A stretch of DNA of 31,147 nt from IMG/VR virus record IMGVR_UViG_3300006921_000076, positions 1 to 31,147 of that record. One strand, 5' to 3'. A program made the position numbers and the translations under genes. The stretch comes from a virus. Positions 8,318-15,473 of the stretch are shown here, piece by piece (position 1 is the stretch's first letter; each line of letters begins with the position of its first letter). The notes under the pieces were generated by a model, which saw only the letters and a program-made list of their open reading frames with translations, ran no database searches and was not told the origin of the DNA.

Positions 8318-9074
8318 TTTCCGTCAGTTCCTTTGTTTGCGACATTTTTAGACTCTTTTTTTCTTCCTTTGCAATCTGATCTAGTATCTTACTAGTCATA
8401 TCAATCTGTACTGTATCCGTCTGCATACTCTTTTTAGGTAGCATATCTAGTATTCTTACGAATTGTTCTGCACCACGAAGCATATTGGATGGGTCAGCAT
8501 TGTTTTTTGCAATAGTAATGGCATCTAGTATCATATCAAGGATGTCTCCCTTTTCAATTCCTCTATCTACCAAGGCTTTTTGTATTTCTTTATCTAGCAT
8601 CTTCTGTATCTTCTCCGATTTAAACAATCTTTTAGCAGTTAGGTCTGGTCTTTCCTGATTTTTACGATAAACCTTACCTATTAACTCCCAATCTATAGGC
8701 TGTCCATTCAACATCATCTCCGCATAGACCTTTACAGCGTTCTTTGTGCGAGTTTTCTTGGCTTCCATCTCATCCCATGAGCGAGTACCTATCTGACTAT
8801 ATTCTCCAGTATCCCTATGAGGCTCATAACGTAGCCTAGAATCGCCTATCCATTGTCTTCCATATGGGAATGTCACTTGAGCAATATCTTTGTATTTACG
8901 GACATATATACACTCTGCAACATATCCATCATCTGATAGACCAAACTGACCTTCCCCGCATTCCCTCCAAGGACTATATTCTATTTCTCTATCGTCTGCT
9001 TCCTCTTGGGTATAAACGGGGTAAGTAACAGTTTGATAATCGTTTTTTTTAAATTTTCTTGTTATGTATTCCAT
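8301..9074 (-). CDS. Terminase small subunit candidate
   Basis: This 257-residue protein lies just upstream of terL, where the DNA-recognition subunit normally sits. The N-terminal ~110 residues are rich in Tyr, Trp and charged residues (SPWRECGEGQFGLSDDGYVAEC). The rest is helical: a segment around residues 125-175 (IGKVYRKNQERPDLTAKRLFKSEKIQKML) resembles the helix-turn-helix plus oligomerisation helices of small terminases, and the C-terminus has a further charged helix. The extra N-terminal domain is longer than in typical small terminases of about 150-200 residues. Role assigned from position and helix pattern. Its ATG has no clear Shine-Dalgarno. Confidence 0.65.
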   Translation of the reverse strand: MEYITRKFKKNDYQTVTYPVYTQEEADDREIEYSPWRECGEGQFGLSDDGYVAECIYVRKYKDIAQVTFPYGRQWIGDSRLRYEPHRDTGEYSQIGTRSWDEMEAKKTRTKNAVKVYAEMMLNGQPIDWELIGKVYRKNQERPDLTAKRLFKSEKIQKMLDKEIQKALVDRGIEKGDILDMILDAITIAKNNADPSNMLRGAEQFVRILDMLPKKSMQTDTVQIDMTSKILDQIAKEEKKSLKMSQTKELTENGRQS

Positions 9075-9168
<94 letters not shown>

Positions 9169-9369
9169 TTAGTCATAACTAATATGCCCTATATATTCAA
9201 AATTGGGTACTTCAGTGTAATGGATCGTACTTAGTTGTTTAGCCGCTATCTTTTCTTCAGCATTCAATATGTCCACAATTTTCATTGCAGACTCACTATT
9301 AGGCAATTCATCGTAAAACACAAAGGAAAGTAAGGAAGAGAAAAAGGACTCATCTACCCTAATTTTCAA
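9169..9369 (-). CDS. Possible small protein upstream of the packaging operon
   Basis: A 66-residue ORF starts at a TTG at 9369 and reads MKIRVDESFFSSLLSFVFYDELPN.... Residues about 10-20 are hydrophobic but too few for a confident membrane helix; the rest is mixed with an acidic helix (NAEEKIAAKQLS). No clear Shine-Dalgarno precedes the TTG. It lies in the same direction as the packaging genes and would be the first gene of that transcript. I do not recognise it, and it could be a chance ORF. Confidence 0.35.
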   Translation of the reverse strand: MKIRVDESFFSSLLSFVFYDELPNSESAMKIVDILNAEEKIAAKQLSTIHYTEVPNFEYIGHISYD

Positions 9370-9430
9370 AAAATTGTTTTAGACTGCGTGTGGGTGATAT
9401 AAGCCTTCCCTACCCCCCTTCGATGTTGGT

Positions 9431-9467
9431 CTATACCCCAACTTTTTCGTTGAAAAAACGTGTATAG
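9431..9467. promoter_or_regulatory. Nested inverted repeat in divergent control region
   Basis: CTATAC (9431-9436) pairs with GTATAG (9462-9467), and inside these TTTTTC (9443-9448) pairs with GAAAAA (9452-9457) around a three-base loop. The site lies in the ~160-base gap between the leftward packaging genes and the rightward gene at 9530. Its symmetry and position suggest an operator for a dimeric regulator or a transcript-end hairpin. No regulator can be assigned. Confidence 0.4.
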
Positions 9468-9483
9468 CCCACCCTCTCAGCCC

Positions 9484-9515
9484 TTGACGGGGAGAGTTAA
9501 TTAATAATCATAAAA
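9484..9515 (+). promoter_or_regulatory. Weak sigma70-like promoter candidate
   Basis: TTGACG at 9484-9489 is a good -35 box. The AT-rich stretch that follows offers only imperfect -10 boxes (TAATCA at 15-bp, TCATAA at 18-bp, or TAAAAT at 21-bp spacing). The next gene starts at 9530 after an AAGGAG site, so a promoter is needed here and this is the best candidate. Confidence 0.35.
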
Positions 9516-9529
9516 TAAGGAGACATATT

Positions 9530-9931
9530 ATGTCAACAAATGAAATACAATCAAAGTTCGAAATCATTCTACAGAAAGACAAAGAAGATATCATCTTGTC
9601 TGATACTATAGATAAAGTACCTACAGATGAATTGATTGAGAAGTGCGTCAAAGCTGATTCTTGTACCATATTCCTTGACGATGCTACTGATGTAGTTGCT
9701 AAGAACGAGGCTTGGGCAAGATTGAGTCAGTTTAGAGATATGCTTGATAAGGTAGCCAATGCCACAGAAGAGCCTAAGCTAGTATTCAAAGGTTCTATCA
9801 GAGAAAGCAATGGTGTATCTGAACGTAAGGGTATATCTAGAGAATGGCGCATGGTGAAATTGTATAAAGGCTTAAGCTCTGGCAATGATAGCCAAGCAAT
9901 GTTAGATAAGCTTAGCAGTCTCATCGTTTAG
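9530..9931 (+). CDS. Unknown 133-residue protein
   Basis: The ATG at 9530 is preceded by AAGGAG, and the protein (MSTNEIQSKFEIILQKDKED...) is acidic and helical with no membrane segment. Residues about 85-118 carry a basic patch (FKGSIRESNGVSERKGISREWRMVKLYKGL), which could contact nucleic acid. A terminator hairpin follows 15 bases after the stop, so it may be a single-gene transcript. That makes it a candidate for lysogenic or very early expression. I do not recognise a family. Confidence 0.7.
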   Translation: MSTNEIQSKFEIILQKDKEDIILSDTIDKVPTDELIEKCVKADSCTIFLDDATDVVAKNEAWARLSQFRDMLDKVANATEEPKLVFKGSIRESNGVSERKGISREWRMVKLYKGLSSGNDSQAMLDKLSSLIV

Positions 9932-9946
9932 GTAGTCAGTTCCATA

Positions 9947-9971
9947 GGGTAGTCATCGTGGCTACCCTTTT
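9947..9971 (+). terminator. Rho-independent terminator
   Basis: GGGTAG (9947-9952) and CTACCC (9962-9967) form a six-pair GC-containing stem followed immediately by TTTT, just after the stop at 9931. Confidence 0.65.
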
Positions 9972-9977
9972 AAATCC

Positions 9978-10003
9978 CTGCAATTAAAAATCGCAGACTT
10001 TTT
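9978..10003 (+). terminator. Second weaker terminator-like hairpin
   Basis: CTGCAATT and AATCGCAG form an eight-position stem with one A-C mismatch and a three-base loop, followed by AC and TTTTT. It lies just after the first terminator, and a tandem arrangement would tightly isolate what follows. Confidence 0.45.
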
Positions 10004-10032
10004 AACACACACTAATAAAAAGGAAAATAAAT

Positions 10033-10185
10033 ATGTTTTCAAACCTAATAATATCACCTGAGTTCTATCATTTTACCAAAGAGAAAGACAACAACACCGT
10101 AGAAGTCCCCAAGAAAGATAATGACGGTAATCTTATCTCTCAACACCTAGCATTTAAAATAGCAATGAGGAAATGCTTGTGCTAG
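10033..10185 (+). CDS. 50-residue unknown protein
   Basis: A short ORF starts at the ATG at 10033 (MFSNLIISPEFYHFTKEKDNN...) with an AAAAAGGAAAAT ribosome binding site, and ends with a Cys-x-Cys (KCLC). Charged and polar in the middle, no membrane segment. It is the last well-supported ORF before the large structured RNA. A good ribosome site supports it; function unknown. Confidence 0.5.
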   Translation: MFSNLIISPEFYHFTKEKDNNTVEVPKKDNDGNLISQHLAFKIAMRKCLC

Positions 10186-10259
10186 AGGATATTTGTTTAA
10201 CACTCCTCCCGTATCTTTTCATGACAGCAGTTGCACTTGATGCATATATGAACGATTAG
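10173..10259 (+). CDS. Possible 28-residue hydrophobic peptide
   Basis: An ORF overlapping the end of the 50-residue gene reads MLVLEDICLTLLPYLFMTAVALDAY.... Most of it is hydrophobic and could span a membrane once. A GAGG lies very close before the ATG, too close for ideal spacing. Translation is uncertain. Confidence 0.3.
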   Translation: MLVLEDICLTLLPYLFMTAVALDAYMND

Positions 10260-10271
10260 ATATTATACCAA

Positions 10272-10980
10272 GGGCAATCACTGGACTTCGCAGTTGTGGT
10301 TGCCCAAATCTTTAATGTAAATATTCGGAGAATGTAGAGTTAGGTCAGAACAGGCACACTGAGGTGTGAACCGATGGTGACCAGATTATGTTAATAATTA
10401 AACTATCCCACATGGCTGGTGCTATGTATCGTAGAGATAATAGTCTTAATTAATAATCTTGCTTGAAAGAATAGCTTTGCTCCCTTACCCTCGTTTGAAG
10501 TCGAACAGAATACAGTATAGCCTAAGAAATAGGACTGTTAGCATTCTCCGATGCAGTAAATCTTTTTTGTATGTAAATCAATTAATAACAGTATAAACAA
10601 TAATATCCCATTGGGGAACTAATTAATACTATGACGATAGGGCGGTATAAAATCAGCCAACTTGTTCCCCATAATAAGCCTATCATATCTCCTGCGACTT
10701 TATTTAGTTATAGTAACTTGTTTAAAGCGTATACAGTTAAGATTAAATGATAGGCTAAAATTGTTATAACAGACGCTGGGATGGACTAGGCGAGCATAAG
10801 AGTCGAGACTTATCGAAACGTGGATATTGAGATCCCGTCACCACGAACATCCCAGAAGATTTAAATGTTAGCTAACGGGATGAGTTTACGAGATTAAAAC
10901 TCGTGGTTTGATTTAGCAGAGCTTATCAAATAGATCAAATAAGTTAAGGCGTTGCAAGACGTAACTGTAAAACTCATCCC
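10272..10980 (+). ncRNA. Large multi-domain structured non-coding RNA (GOLLD/ROOL size class)
   Basis: About 700 bases with no convincing ORF on either strand but with six consecutive inverted-repeat domains. D1: GGGCAATCAC (10272-10281) with GTGGTTGCCC (10296-10305). D2: CGGAGAATG (10326-10334) closes with CATTCTCCG (10542-10550) around at least three arms: 10343-10382, 10383-10459 and 10512-10538. D3: GGGGAAC (10613-10619) with GTTCCCC (10664-10670), enclosing a CTAT-GACG-ATAG hairpin. D4: AGCCTATCA (10677-10685) with TGATAGGCT (10748-10756). D5: CTGGGATG (10776-10783) with CATCCCAG (10848-10855), enclosing CGTGG/CCACG. D6: GGGATGAGTTTAC (10877-10889) with 10967-10980. An A-rich ribosome binding site follows directly. 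Size, phage context and multi-branched layout resemble the ornate phage RNAs GOLLD and ROOL, but family membership cannot be decided by eye. Exact ends are unknown. Confidence 0.72.
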
Positions 10981-11009
10981 TTAAATTTAATAAAAAAGGA
11001 GTATAAAAT

Positions 11010-11225
11010 ATGGATTCATATGAAATAGATAGATTTATAGAAGAACATGATCGTGATAGAGATGCACATTTTTATGAAGAAATTGATGTTCTAAAAAAAA
11101 AGATAAAAGATGTTAAAAAGTTAATAATGGAAGTGAATGAATACTTTAATAAAAAACCTATAAATACTTCTATATCTAATAAACTTTTTGACATAGAAAC
11201 TATAGTAACTAAAAAAGAGGAATAA
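11010..11225 (+). CDS. 71-residue charged coiled-coil protein
   Basis: The ATG at 11010 follows AAAAAAGGAG right after the structured RNA. The protein (MDSYEIDRFIEEHDRDRD...) is highly charged and helical, with a likely coiled coil over residues 20-45 (FYEEIDVLKKKIKDVKKLIMEV). Its stop overlaps the ATG of the next gene (TAATG). No family recognised. Its place immediately 3' of the RNA raises the possibility that it is linked to it. Confidence 0.65.
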   Translation: MDSYEIDRFIEEHDRDRDAHFYEEIDVLKKKIKDVKKLIMEVNEYFNKKPINTSISNKLFDIETIVTKKEE

Positions 11226-11392
11226 TGATACAATTTACTTGTATAGAATGTGAATTTCCATACACAGAAGTAACTGGAATGGTTGAAGAAAGAATGTGTA
11301 ATAAATGTTTACGAGAAGATGCTCACCCAGGTATAGACCCTCATCTAGCATCACAAATAGATGCACATTGTAATGAACAACCATGGAAATAA
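11225..11392 (+). CDS. 55-residue zinc-ribbon protein
   Basis: Starts in the TAATG overlap with the upstream stop. It carries CIEC at residues 6-9 and CNKC at 25-28, a compact four-Cys knuckle pair that would bind one zinc ion, followed by a His- and Asp-containing tail ending EQPWK. Small zinc ribbons of this kind in phages bind nucleic acid or host enzymes. No specific role can be given. Confidence 0.65.
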   Translation: MIQFTCIECEFPYTEVTGMVEERMCNKCLREDAHPGIDPHLASQIDAHCNEQPWK

Positions 11393-11393
11393 A

Positions 11394-11624
11394 ATGAAAG
11401 AACTATTGATTAAAATACCTGATGAAGGATTTAAACATTTATATTTTGGAAAAGATTCGTGGTTTGCAGAAACAAAATTACTAAACCTAATTGTCGATGC
11501 AATTGCGATTGGAGAAAAAGAGTTAGAACTTAATATAAATAATAAATCAAAAAAGAAAATAGTCTCAATAAGAGATATTAACCAAAAAATAGCAAAGGAA
11601 ATGAATGAACAAAGTAAATCTTAG
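11394..11624 (+). CDS. 76-residue unknown protein upstream of the ParB-like gene
   Basis: I place the start at the ATG at 11394 (MKELLIKIPDEGFKHLYFG), one base after the previous stop, rather than at a possible earlier in-frame start that would overlap the zinc-ribbon gene. The product has an N-terminal beta strand, a helix over about residues 25-42 and a basic Lys/Asn-rich C-terminus. The layout resembles small DNA-binding or antitoxin-like proteins, but no family is recognised. It overlaps the ParB-like gene by 20 bases. Confidence 0.6.
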   Translation: MKELLIKIPDEGFKHLYFGKDSWFAETKLLNLIVDAIAIGEKELELNINNKSKKKIVSIRDINQKIAKEMNEQSKS

Positions 11625-13218
11625 TGACATTGTAACAAAAAGCAATGTTCGTAAAACAATAAATACAAAGTCTGATAGATGGGCTCCATTTGTAGAGAAC
11701 ATTAAAACTCATGGACTAATTCAACCAATCGTATGTTATGAAGACAATGGCAAATATGTTGTTATTGCTGGACATAGACGATTAAAAGCAGTTCAAGAGT
11801 TAGACTTTAAAAATGTAGATATAGTTGTAAGAAATCAACCTAATGGTGATTTAAAAGCAGTACAAGTCTCAGAAAACTTATTTCGTGAAGACTTAACTGA
11901 TTATGAAGAAGTAATGGCGTTTAAACAAATGGTTAATGGTGAAAGCACTATTCAAGAAGTTGCCGATAAGTATGGCTGCAGTTATAGTTATGTCAGAAAA
12001 AGACTGCAATTAGCTAACCTTTTACCTATGTTTTTAAAAGCATCAGTCTTTGATGATGAAGAACTTGAAGAGTTGGAAGAGTTATCTACTTTTCATCCCA
12101 CTAGGCAAAAAGAAGCCTATGCTTTTGTAAAAGGTAAATCTAAAAAGTCTGATAAAGAGTTTATTGAAACTGAACATTGGACTCGTTCTATGGTCAGATA
12201 CCTATCAAATGGTATTGATTATAAAACTATGATAGAACTTGTAGGTGATGAAGACAGATATACTCATTTAAAAAGACAGTTTAAATATAAATCTCATAGA
12301 TCATTAGGCTTGTTTGATGAAATACTACAAGATGAGATTGTAACTGATGCTGATTTTATTAAATACTGCGCTGAACAAACATATCCTGAAGTTTATGAAG
12401 CTTTAATGTCTGTTAAAGTAGATAATAAACTAGCGTATTGGGATGATGATTGTAATAAAGTATCTATAACTTCATTAAAAATGTTAGATGAACAAAAAGT
12501 AGATGTAGCAAAGACAATTGTTTCTGCTAAAATGGAAAATTTCCCATTTGAGTTCATCCTAAAAACTAAACCAATGAAAAAAAGCAAAGATGGTACAACA
12601 TCATCAGAAACTATTGAACGTGGTAAATACTATGGTCAAGTAAAAAAGTTTGCTAAAGCTACTATACCTCAGTATATAGAATACTTAAAATCAATAACCC
12701 ATGGAAATTTGTATATGGGTGATACATCAGAAAAGGTATTTAATTTTATTGGTAAGCAAGGTGCAGTTCTTAGTGAAATATCTGTAGGTTCTCATCAGTT
12801 TGGTTATAAAACCTATGAGATATTTAATTCATATCCAAAAGACCATGAAGGAGGCTTATCTGACTGGTTCCATAAAAGCGTAGAATCCAATCTTATAAAT
12901 GAAACAATATATCAATGTACCATCAATAACTTAAACAAGTTTGCTAAGTTAGTTGGTGCTGATAATTATAAGACTTGGTTCCTAAGTACTTGGTCAAATA
13001 AAGCAACTTCTGAAGATTTCCGTAGAGATGTCTGGAATTGTTTTAATACTAAGAACCTAGCAAAAATAACTACAGGTAAAAAATCTGTAATTGTAGAGTA
13101 TGCTACTGTTCAAAATAGTCCATTTTGTTTTAAGGATATATTTACATCCAATGAAAATGAATGGAAAGATCTATCTTGTAAGTTTAATTACTTAGAAAGA
13201 GGTTCTATTTATAAATAA
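11605..13218 (+). CDS. ParB-like DNA-binding protein with long C-terminal extension
   Basis: This 537-residue protein opens with the ParB/Srx domain: NLSDIVTKSNVRK near residues 5-17, GLIQPIVCYE around 37-46, the GHRRLKA nucleotide-binding loop at 56-62, and the SENLFREDL box at 89-97. A helix-turn-helix follows (IQEVADKYGCSYSYVRKRL, about 116-134). The remaining ~390 residues match nothing I recognise. Classic ParB proteins are about 300 residues, so the extension is unusual. No ParA ATPase lies in the window, so a simple plasmid-partition role is not supported. A CTP-switch DNA clamp, transcription regulator or nuclease-type role remain possible. AAAGGA precedes the ATG. Confidence 0.82.
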   Translation: MNKVNLSDIVTKSNVRKTINTKSDRWAPFVENIKTHGLIQPIVCYEDNGKYVVIAGHRRLKAVQELDFKNVDIVVRNQPNGDLKAVQVSENLFREDLTDYEEVMAFKQMVNGESTIQEVADKYGCSYSYVRKRLQLANLLPMFLKASVFDDEELEELEELSTFHPTRQKEAYAFVKGKSKKSDKEFIETEHWTRSMVRYLSNGIDYKTMIELVGDEDRYTHLKRQFKYKSHRSLGLFDEILQDEIVTDADFIKYCAEQTYPEVYEALMSVKVDNKLAYWDDDCNKVSITSLKMLDEQKVDVAKTIVSAKMENFPFEFILKTKPMKKSKDGTTSSETIERGKYYGQVKKFAKATIPQYIEYLKSITHGNLYMGDTSEKVFNFIGKQGAVLSEISVGSHQFGYKTYEIFNSYPKDHEGGLSDWFHKSVESNLINETIYQCTINNLNKFAKLVGADNYKTWFLSTWSNKATSEDFRRDVWNCFNTKNLAKITTGKKSVIVEYATVQNSPFCFKDIFTSNENEWKDLSCKFNYLERGSIYK

Positions 13219-13230
13219 ATAGTGTGTGTG

Positions 13231-13272
13231 GTGGCTCTGTGTAAAATTCCCCTAATTGGGTTGCAGAGCCAC
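13231..13272. terminator. Bidirectional terminator-type hairpin between convergent genes
   Basis: GTGGCTCTG (13231-13239) and CAGAGCCAC (13264-13272) are a perfect 9-bp inverted repeat enclosing CCC...GGG. It fills the gap between the rightward ParB-like gene (stop 13218) and the leftward repressor gene (stop 13273). T-runs are poor, so it may act as a transcript-end block more than as a canonical terminator. Confidence 0.6.
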
Positions 13273-14004
13273 TTATTGGCTTAAAATAAATTGAGTTTTA
13301 CATTCAGCTCTATGAGGTTTATTTAACCAATGTATTCTAATATTACAAAGTGAATGCACAAGTTTATCATTATGCTTATAAGTTATTAACTGCTGAAAGT
13401 AATGCTCACCTACTAATAATTTTAAGGATTCAAATAAACTAGGCATCTGAACAGATTGCTCTTGTAGTTCTTTTAAAGTGTTGGGTTCAATAATATCATT
13501 AACTGGATGTTCATTAAAATTATGCCATTCATTTACAGCAAAATACTTTCTAAGTAAAATATCTTTATCTATTTCTAGCATTTCAGAAAGTTGTTCTACT
13601 CCATGTCCACTCATTTCTTTAACAACGCGTTTAAATGGTACAAATGTTACATACACATCTGAATAAAAATCATATGATAGTTCATCCCATTTTTTAGATT
13701 GCACAGAATATGCATTTTGTTTTAGTTGACTGTTAACTTCCTCTAGTCTTTCGATTTTTTCTTTTTGTAAATCAATAATGTATTGTGCTTCCATGTTATT
13801 CCCCTTATCTAAACTTATTTCAGCATTTGAAAACTCTATTTCGGTTTTATAAATATTAATAAGCTTATTTAAGGACTTCACTCTTACTTCACCACCATTT
13901 ATCCAATTATACAAAGTCTTTCGACTAATATTTGCTTTTTTAGATATAGCAGTTAGTGGTATATCCGTTGACATTAACCACTTTAAAATTGCTTCTTTAT
14001 TCAT
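13273..14004 (-). CDS. Helix-turn-helix repressor, likely lysogeny regulator
   Basis: The 243-residue protein starts MNKEAILKWLMSTDIPL at the ATG at 14004; a TTG two codons upstream is less likely. Residues about 15-36 form a helix-turn-helix (AISKKANISRKTLYNWINGG). A coiled coil with DLQKEKIERLEEVNSQLKQ follows at about 70-90, probably for dimerisation, then a helical C-terminal half. No Ser-Lys LexA-type peptidase motif is visible, so induction would not be by RecA-assisted self-cleavage. It is divergent to the early operon across a 106-base region with repeated TTACACA sites, the usual layout of a phage immunity switch. Confidence 0.75.
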   Translation of the reverse strand: MNKEAILKWLMSTDIPLTAISKKANISRKTLYNWINGGEVRVKSLNKLINIYKTEIEFSNAEISLDKGNNMEAQYIIDLQKEKIERLEEVNSQLKQNAYSVQSKKWDELSYDFYSDVYVTFVPFKRVVKEMSGHGVEQLSEMLEIDKDILLRKYFAVNEWHNFNEHPVNDIIEPNTLKELQEQSVQMPSLFESLKLLVGEHYFQQLITYKHNDKLVHSLCNIRIHWLNKPHRAECKTQFILSQ

Positions 14005-14110
14005 AAACAAAATTACTCATTTTACACAAATAATACAACTAAATGTGTAGTAAAACTATACAAAGGTTGCAATTATGTGTAATTAATATTAAACTAACAT
14101 AGGAGATAAT
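14005..14110. promoter_or_regulatory. Divergent early promoter and repressor operator region
   Basis: Three copies of a TACACA-type motif lie here: TTTACACAAA at 14021-14030, its inverted form AAATGTGTAG at 14041-14050, and TTATGTGTAA at 14074-14082. The first and third carry exact reverse-complement TTACACA/TGTGTAA cores. For the rightward gene, TTGCAA (14067-14072) with TAAACT 17 bases on is a possible promoter overlapping the third site. AGGAG then precedes the ATG at 14111. These sites are the likely operators of the repressor. Confidence 0.55.
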
Positions 14111-14431
14111 ATGACAAAAATATCAGATTCCATTAGTTTGGAACTTAGAAGAGAATTATTCTCAGTGTCAAGATGGAATGACGCTTCCCCCCTCGATCTC
14201 ATCAGGAAGAAAGTTAAAGGTACAGAATATACCGAGGAACTGATGGAGATTAGAATGATGTCCAAATACGAACTCATTAGATACATAAGAAAAGTAAATA
14301 CCAATAAAGCTGTAATCACAGCTAGAAAGATTAAAGATAATCATTGGTATAGAAATAATGTAGATAGCAAAGTTAAAGCAAAGATTGAGTTAATCAGCTA
14401 TGCTTACAATAGGCTACATACATTAAAATAG
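14111..14431 (+). CDS. First early-operon protein, unknown
   Basis: This 106-residue basic protein (MTKISDSISLELRREL...) starts after a TAGGAG site just right of the operator region, in the position of a Cro or early activator gene. It is almost all helical and Arg/Lys-rich, with RMMSKYELIRYIRKVNTNKAVITARKI around residues 55-80 as a possible DNA-contacting unit. No HTH match is convincing. Position suggests a regulator; the sequence alone does not prove it. Confidence 0.7.
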   Translation: MTKISDSISLELRRELFSVSRWNDASPLDLIRKKVKGTEYTEELMEIRMMSKYELIRYIRKVNTNKAVITARKIKDNHWYRNNVDSKVKAKIELISYAYNRLHTLK

Positions 14432-14433
14432 TT

Positions 14434-14508
14434 GAGAGTGGCTCTTGACAATGAATACGAATAACGCTTCCTTACCCCTTCCACATACGAAGTTAAGAGC
14501 CTTCTCTT
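14434..14508 (+). other. Long-armed intergenic stem-loop (GGCTC family)
   Basis: GAGAG-T-GGCTCTT (14434-14446) pairs with AAGAGCC-TT-CTCTT (14495-14508), giving about 12 base pairs with a small internal loop and a ~48-base apical region that contains a further CTTC/GAAG pairing. It fills the gap between genes at 14431 and 14526. A ribosome binding site lies just beyond, so the stem may be a processing site or attenuator. It shares the GGCTC arm core with stems at 13231, 16198 and 21210. Confidence 0.55.
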
Positions 14509-14525
14509 CATACAAGGAGAATTAA

Positions 14526-15005
14526 ATGCATTTAACAAAACCACAAGCAGAAGAATATGCTAAAAAAATTGGCATTGATTATCAAGATTGGGAATTAAAT
14601 CTTCACACAGTAGAAGAACATTATTCTTACAATGATATAAAAAAAGTAACAGATAAATGGTGTGAAGCTTCCTGTTCTCAATTTAGAAAAGAATCTACGA
14701 AGCAGAGCAAAAAAGAATTAATAGAAATGATTTTATTTCTTTCTGAATCATTACGTAACAAAAGAGATTATCTTCAAACTGCTTTACAAAAAGCATATAA
14801 AAATGGAAGAACTGCTCTTAAAAACGGAGAATACGCTGAAGCGCTAAATAACAAAGTCGTAAGACAAAATAATAACATAGAAGTGCTAGAGGATGAAAAC
14901 AAAACAATGAAAAGACATTTTAAGCCATTAAAAGAGTTTTTAAAGGAGTATAAAATGTGGGATTCATACATAGCTGAAACATTTTTAATAGATAATAATG
15001 AGTAG
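14526..15005 (+). CDS. 159-residue helical protein, unknown
   Basis: The ATG at 14526 follows AAGGAG. The product (MHLTKPQAEEYAKKIGIDYQDW...) is helical and charged, with a likely coiled coil at about residues 105-135 (VVRQNNNIEVLEDENKTMKRH). The N-terminal QAEEYAKKIGIDYQDW may be a small helical domain. Its stop overlaps the next start by eight bases. Function unknown. Confidence 0.68.
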   Translation: MHLTKPQAEEYAKKIGIDYQDWELNLHTVEEHYSYNDIKKVTDKWCEASCSQFRKESTKQSKKELIEMILFLSESLRNKRDYLQTALQKAYKNGRTALKNGEYAEALNNKVVRQNNNIEVLEDENKTMKRHFKPLKEFLKEYKMWDSYIAETFLIDNNE

Positions 15006-15222
15006 ACTAGATACACTTAGAGAATCATGGACTGCAATGTTTACACATATAGATGATGTTGTAACTAAAGTAGTCGAAAACTATCCTAATGCAGAACCAT
15101 TAGTAGATAGAGATATAATACAAGAAGCAGTACGTCAAACAACAAATCTTGAAGAGTTCATTAGAAAGATTGAACTGATTGTTGAAGAACAGAAAAATAA
15201 AGACCAAGAAGAATTGTTTTGA
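14998..15222 (+). CDS. 74-residue acidic helical protein
   Basis: Starts MSRLDTLRESWTAMFTHIDDV at the ATG at 14998, overlapping the previous stop by eight bases, and ends in an acidic tail (EEQKNKDQEELF). It is almost all helix with Glu, Asp and Val. The tight overlaps on both sides show it belongs to the early operon. No family recognised. Confidence 0.65.
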   Translation: MSRLDTLRESWTAMFTHIDDVVTKVVENYPNAEPLVDRDIIQEAVRQTTNLEEFIRKIELIVEEQKNKDQEELF

Positions 15223-15473
15223 GTACTACTGAATTTGATATAATGGTTGATGTTTTATCAATCGAAGCTTTTGAAATACTTGAAGAAGATACTGTTTCAT
15301 TAACAGAAGAAGAGTTTGTTCAAAGCTTAAAAGAAAAATTATCTGTACATACCCATTTAGCTGAAACACTATATGGAGCATGGCAGATTTCAAAAGGTAA
15401 GAAAAAAACATATTTTCATATGAAAGAAGTCTTACATCCAATTCCTGGCACAGGAGAAAAGGAAACTAAATGA
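15219..15473 (+). CDS. 84-residue acidic protein, unknown
   Basis: The frame starts at a TTG at 15219 that overlaps the upstream TGA (TTGA), with AAGAAG nearby as a weak ribosome site. An in-frame ATG at 15243 is an alternative start. The product is acidic and helical (MVDVLSIEAFEILEEDTVSLTEEEF). Its stop overlaps the next ATG (ATGA). Function unknown. The coupled start and stop argue that it is translated. Confidence 0.62.
   Translation: MSTTEFDIMVDVLSIEAFEILEEDTVSLTEEEFVQSLKEKLSVHTHLAETLYGAWQISKGKKKTYFHMKEVLHPIPGTGEKETK

Noticed and set aside
10272-10980. Group I or group II self-splicing intron
   Set aside because: It does not interrupt a recognisable gene, flanking ORFs do not join across it, no intron-encoded endonuclease is present, and no domain V-type hairpin or clear P7 core was found.
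11605-13218. Classical plasmid partition system
   Set aside because: No ParA ATPase or parS-like repeats seen in the window, and an integrase is present.
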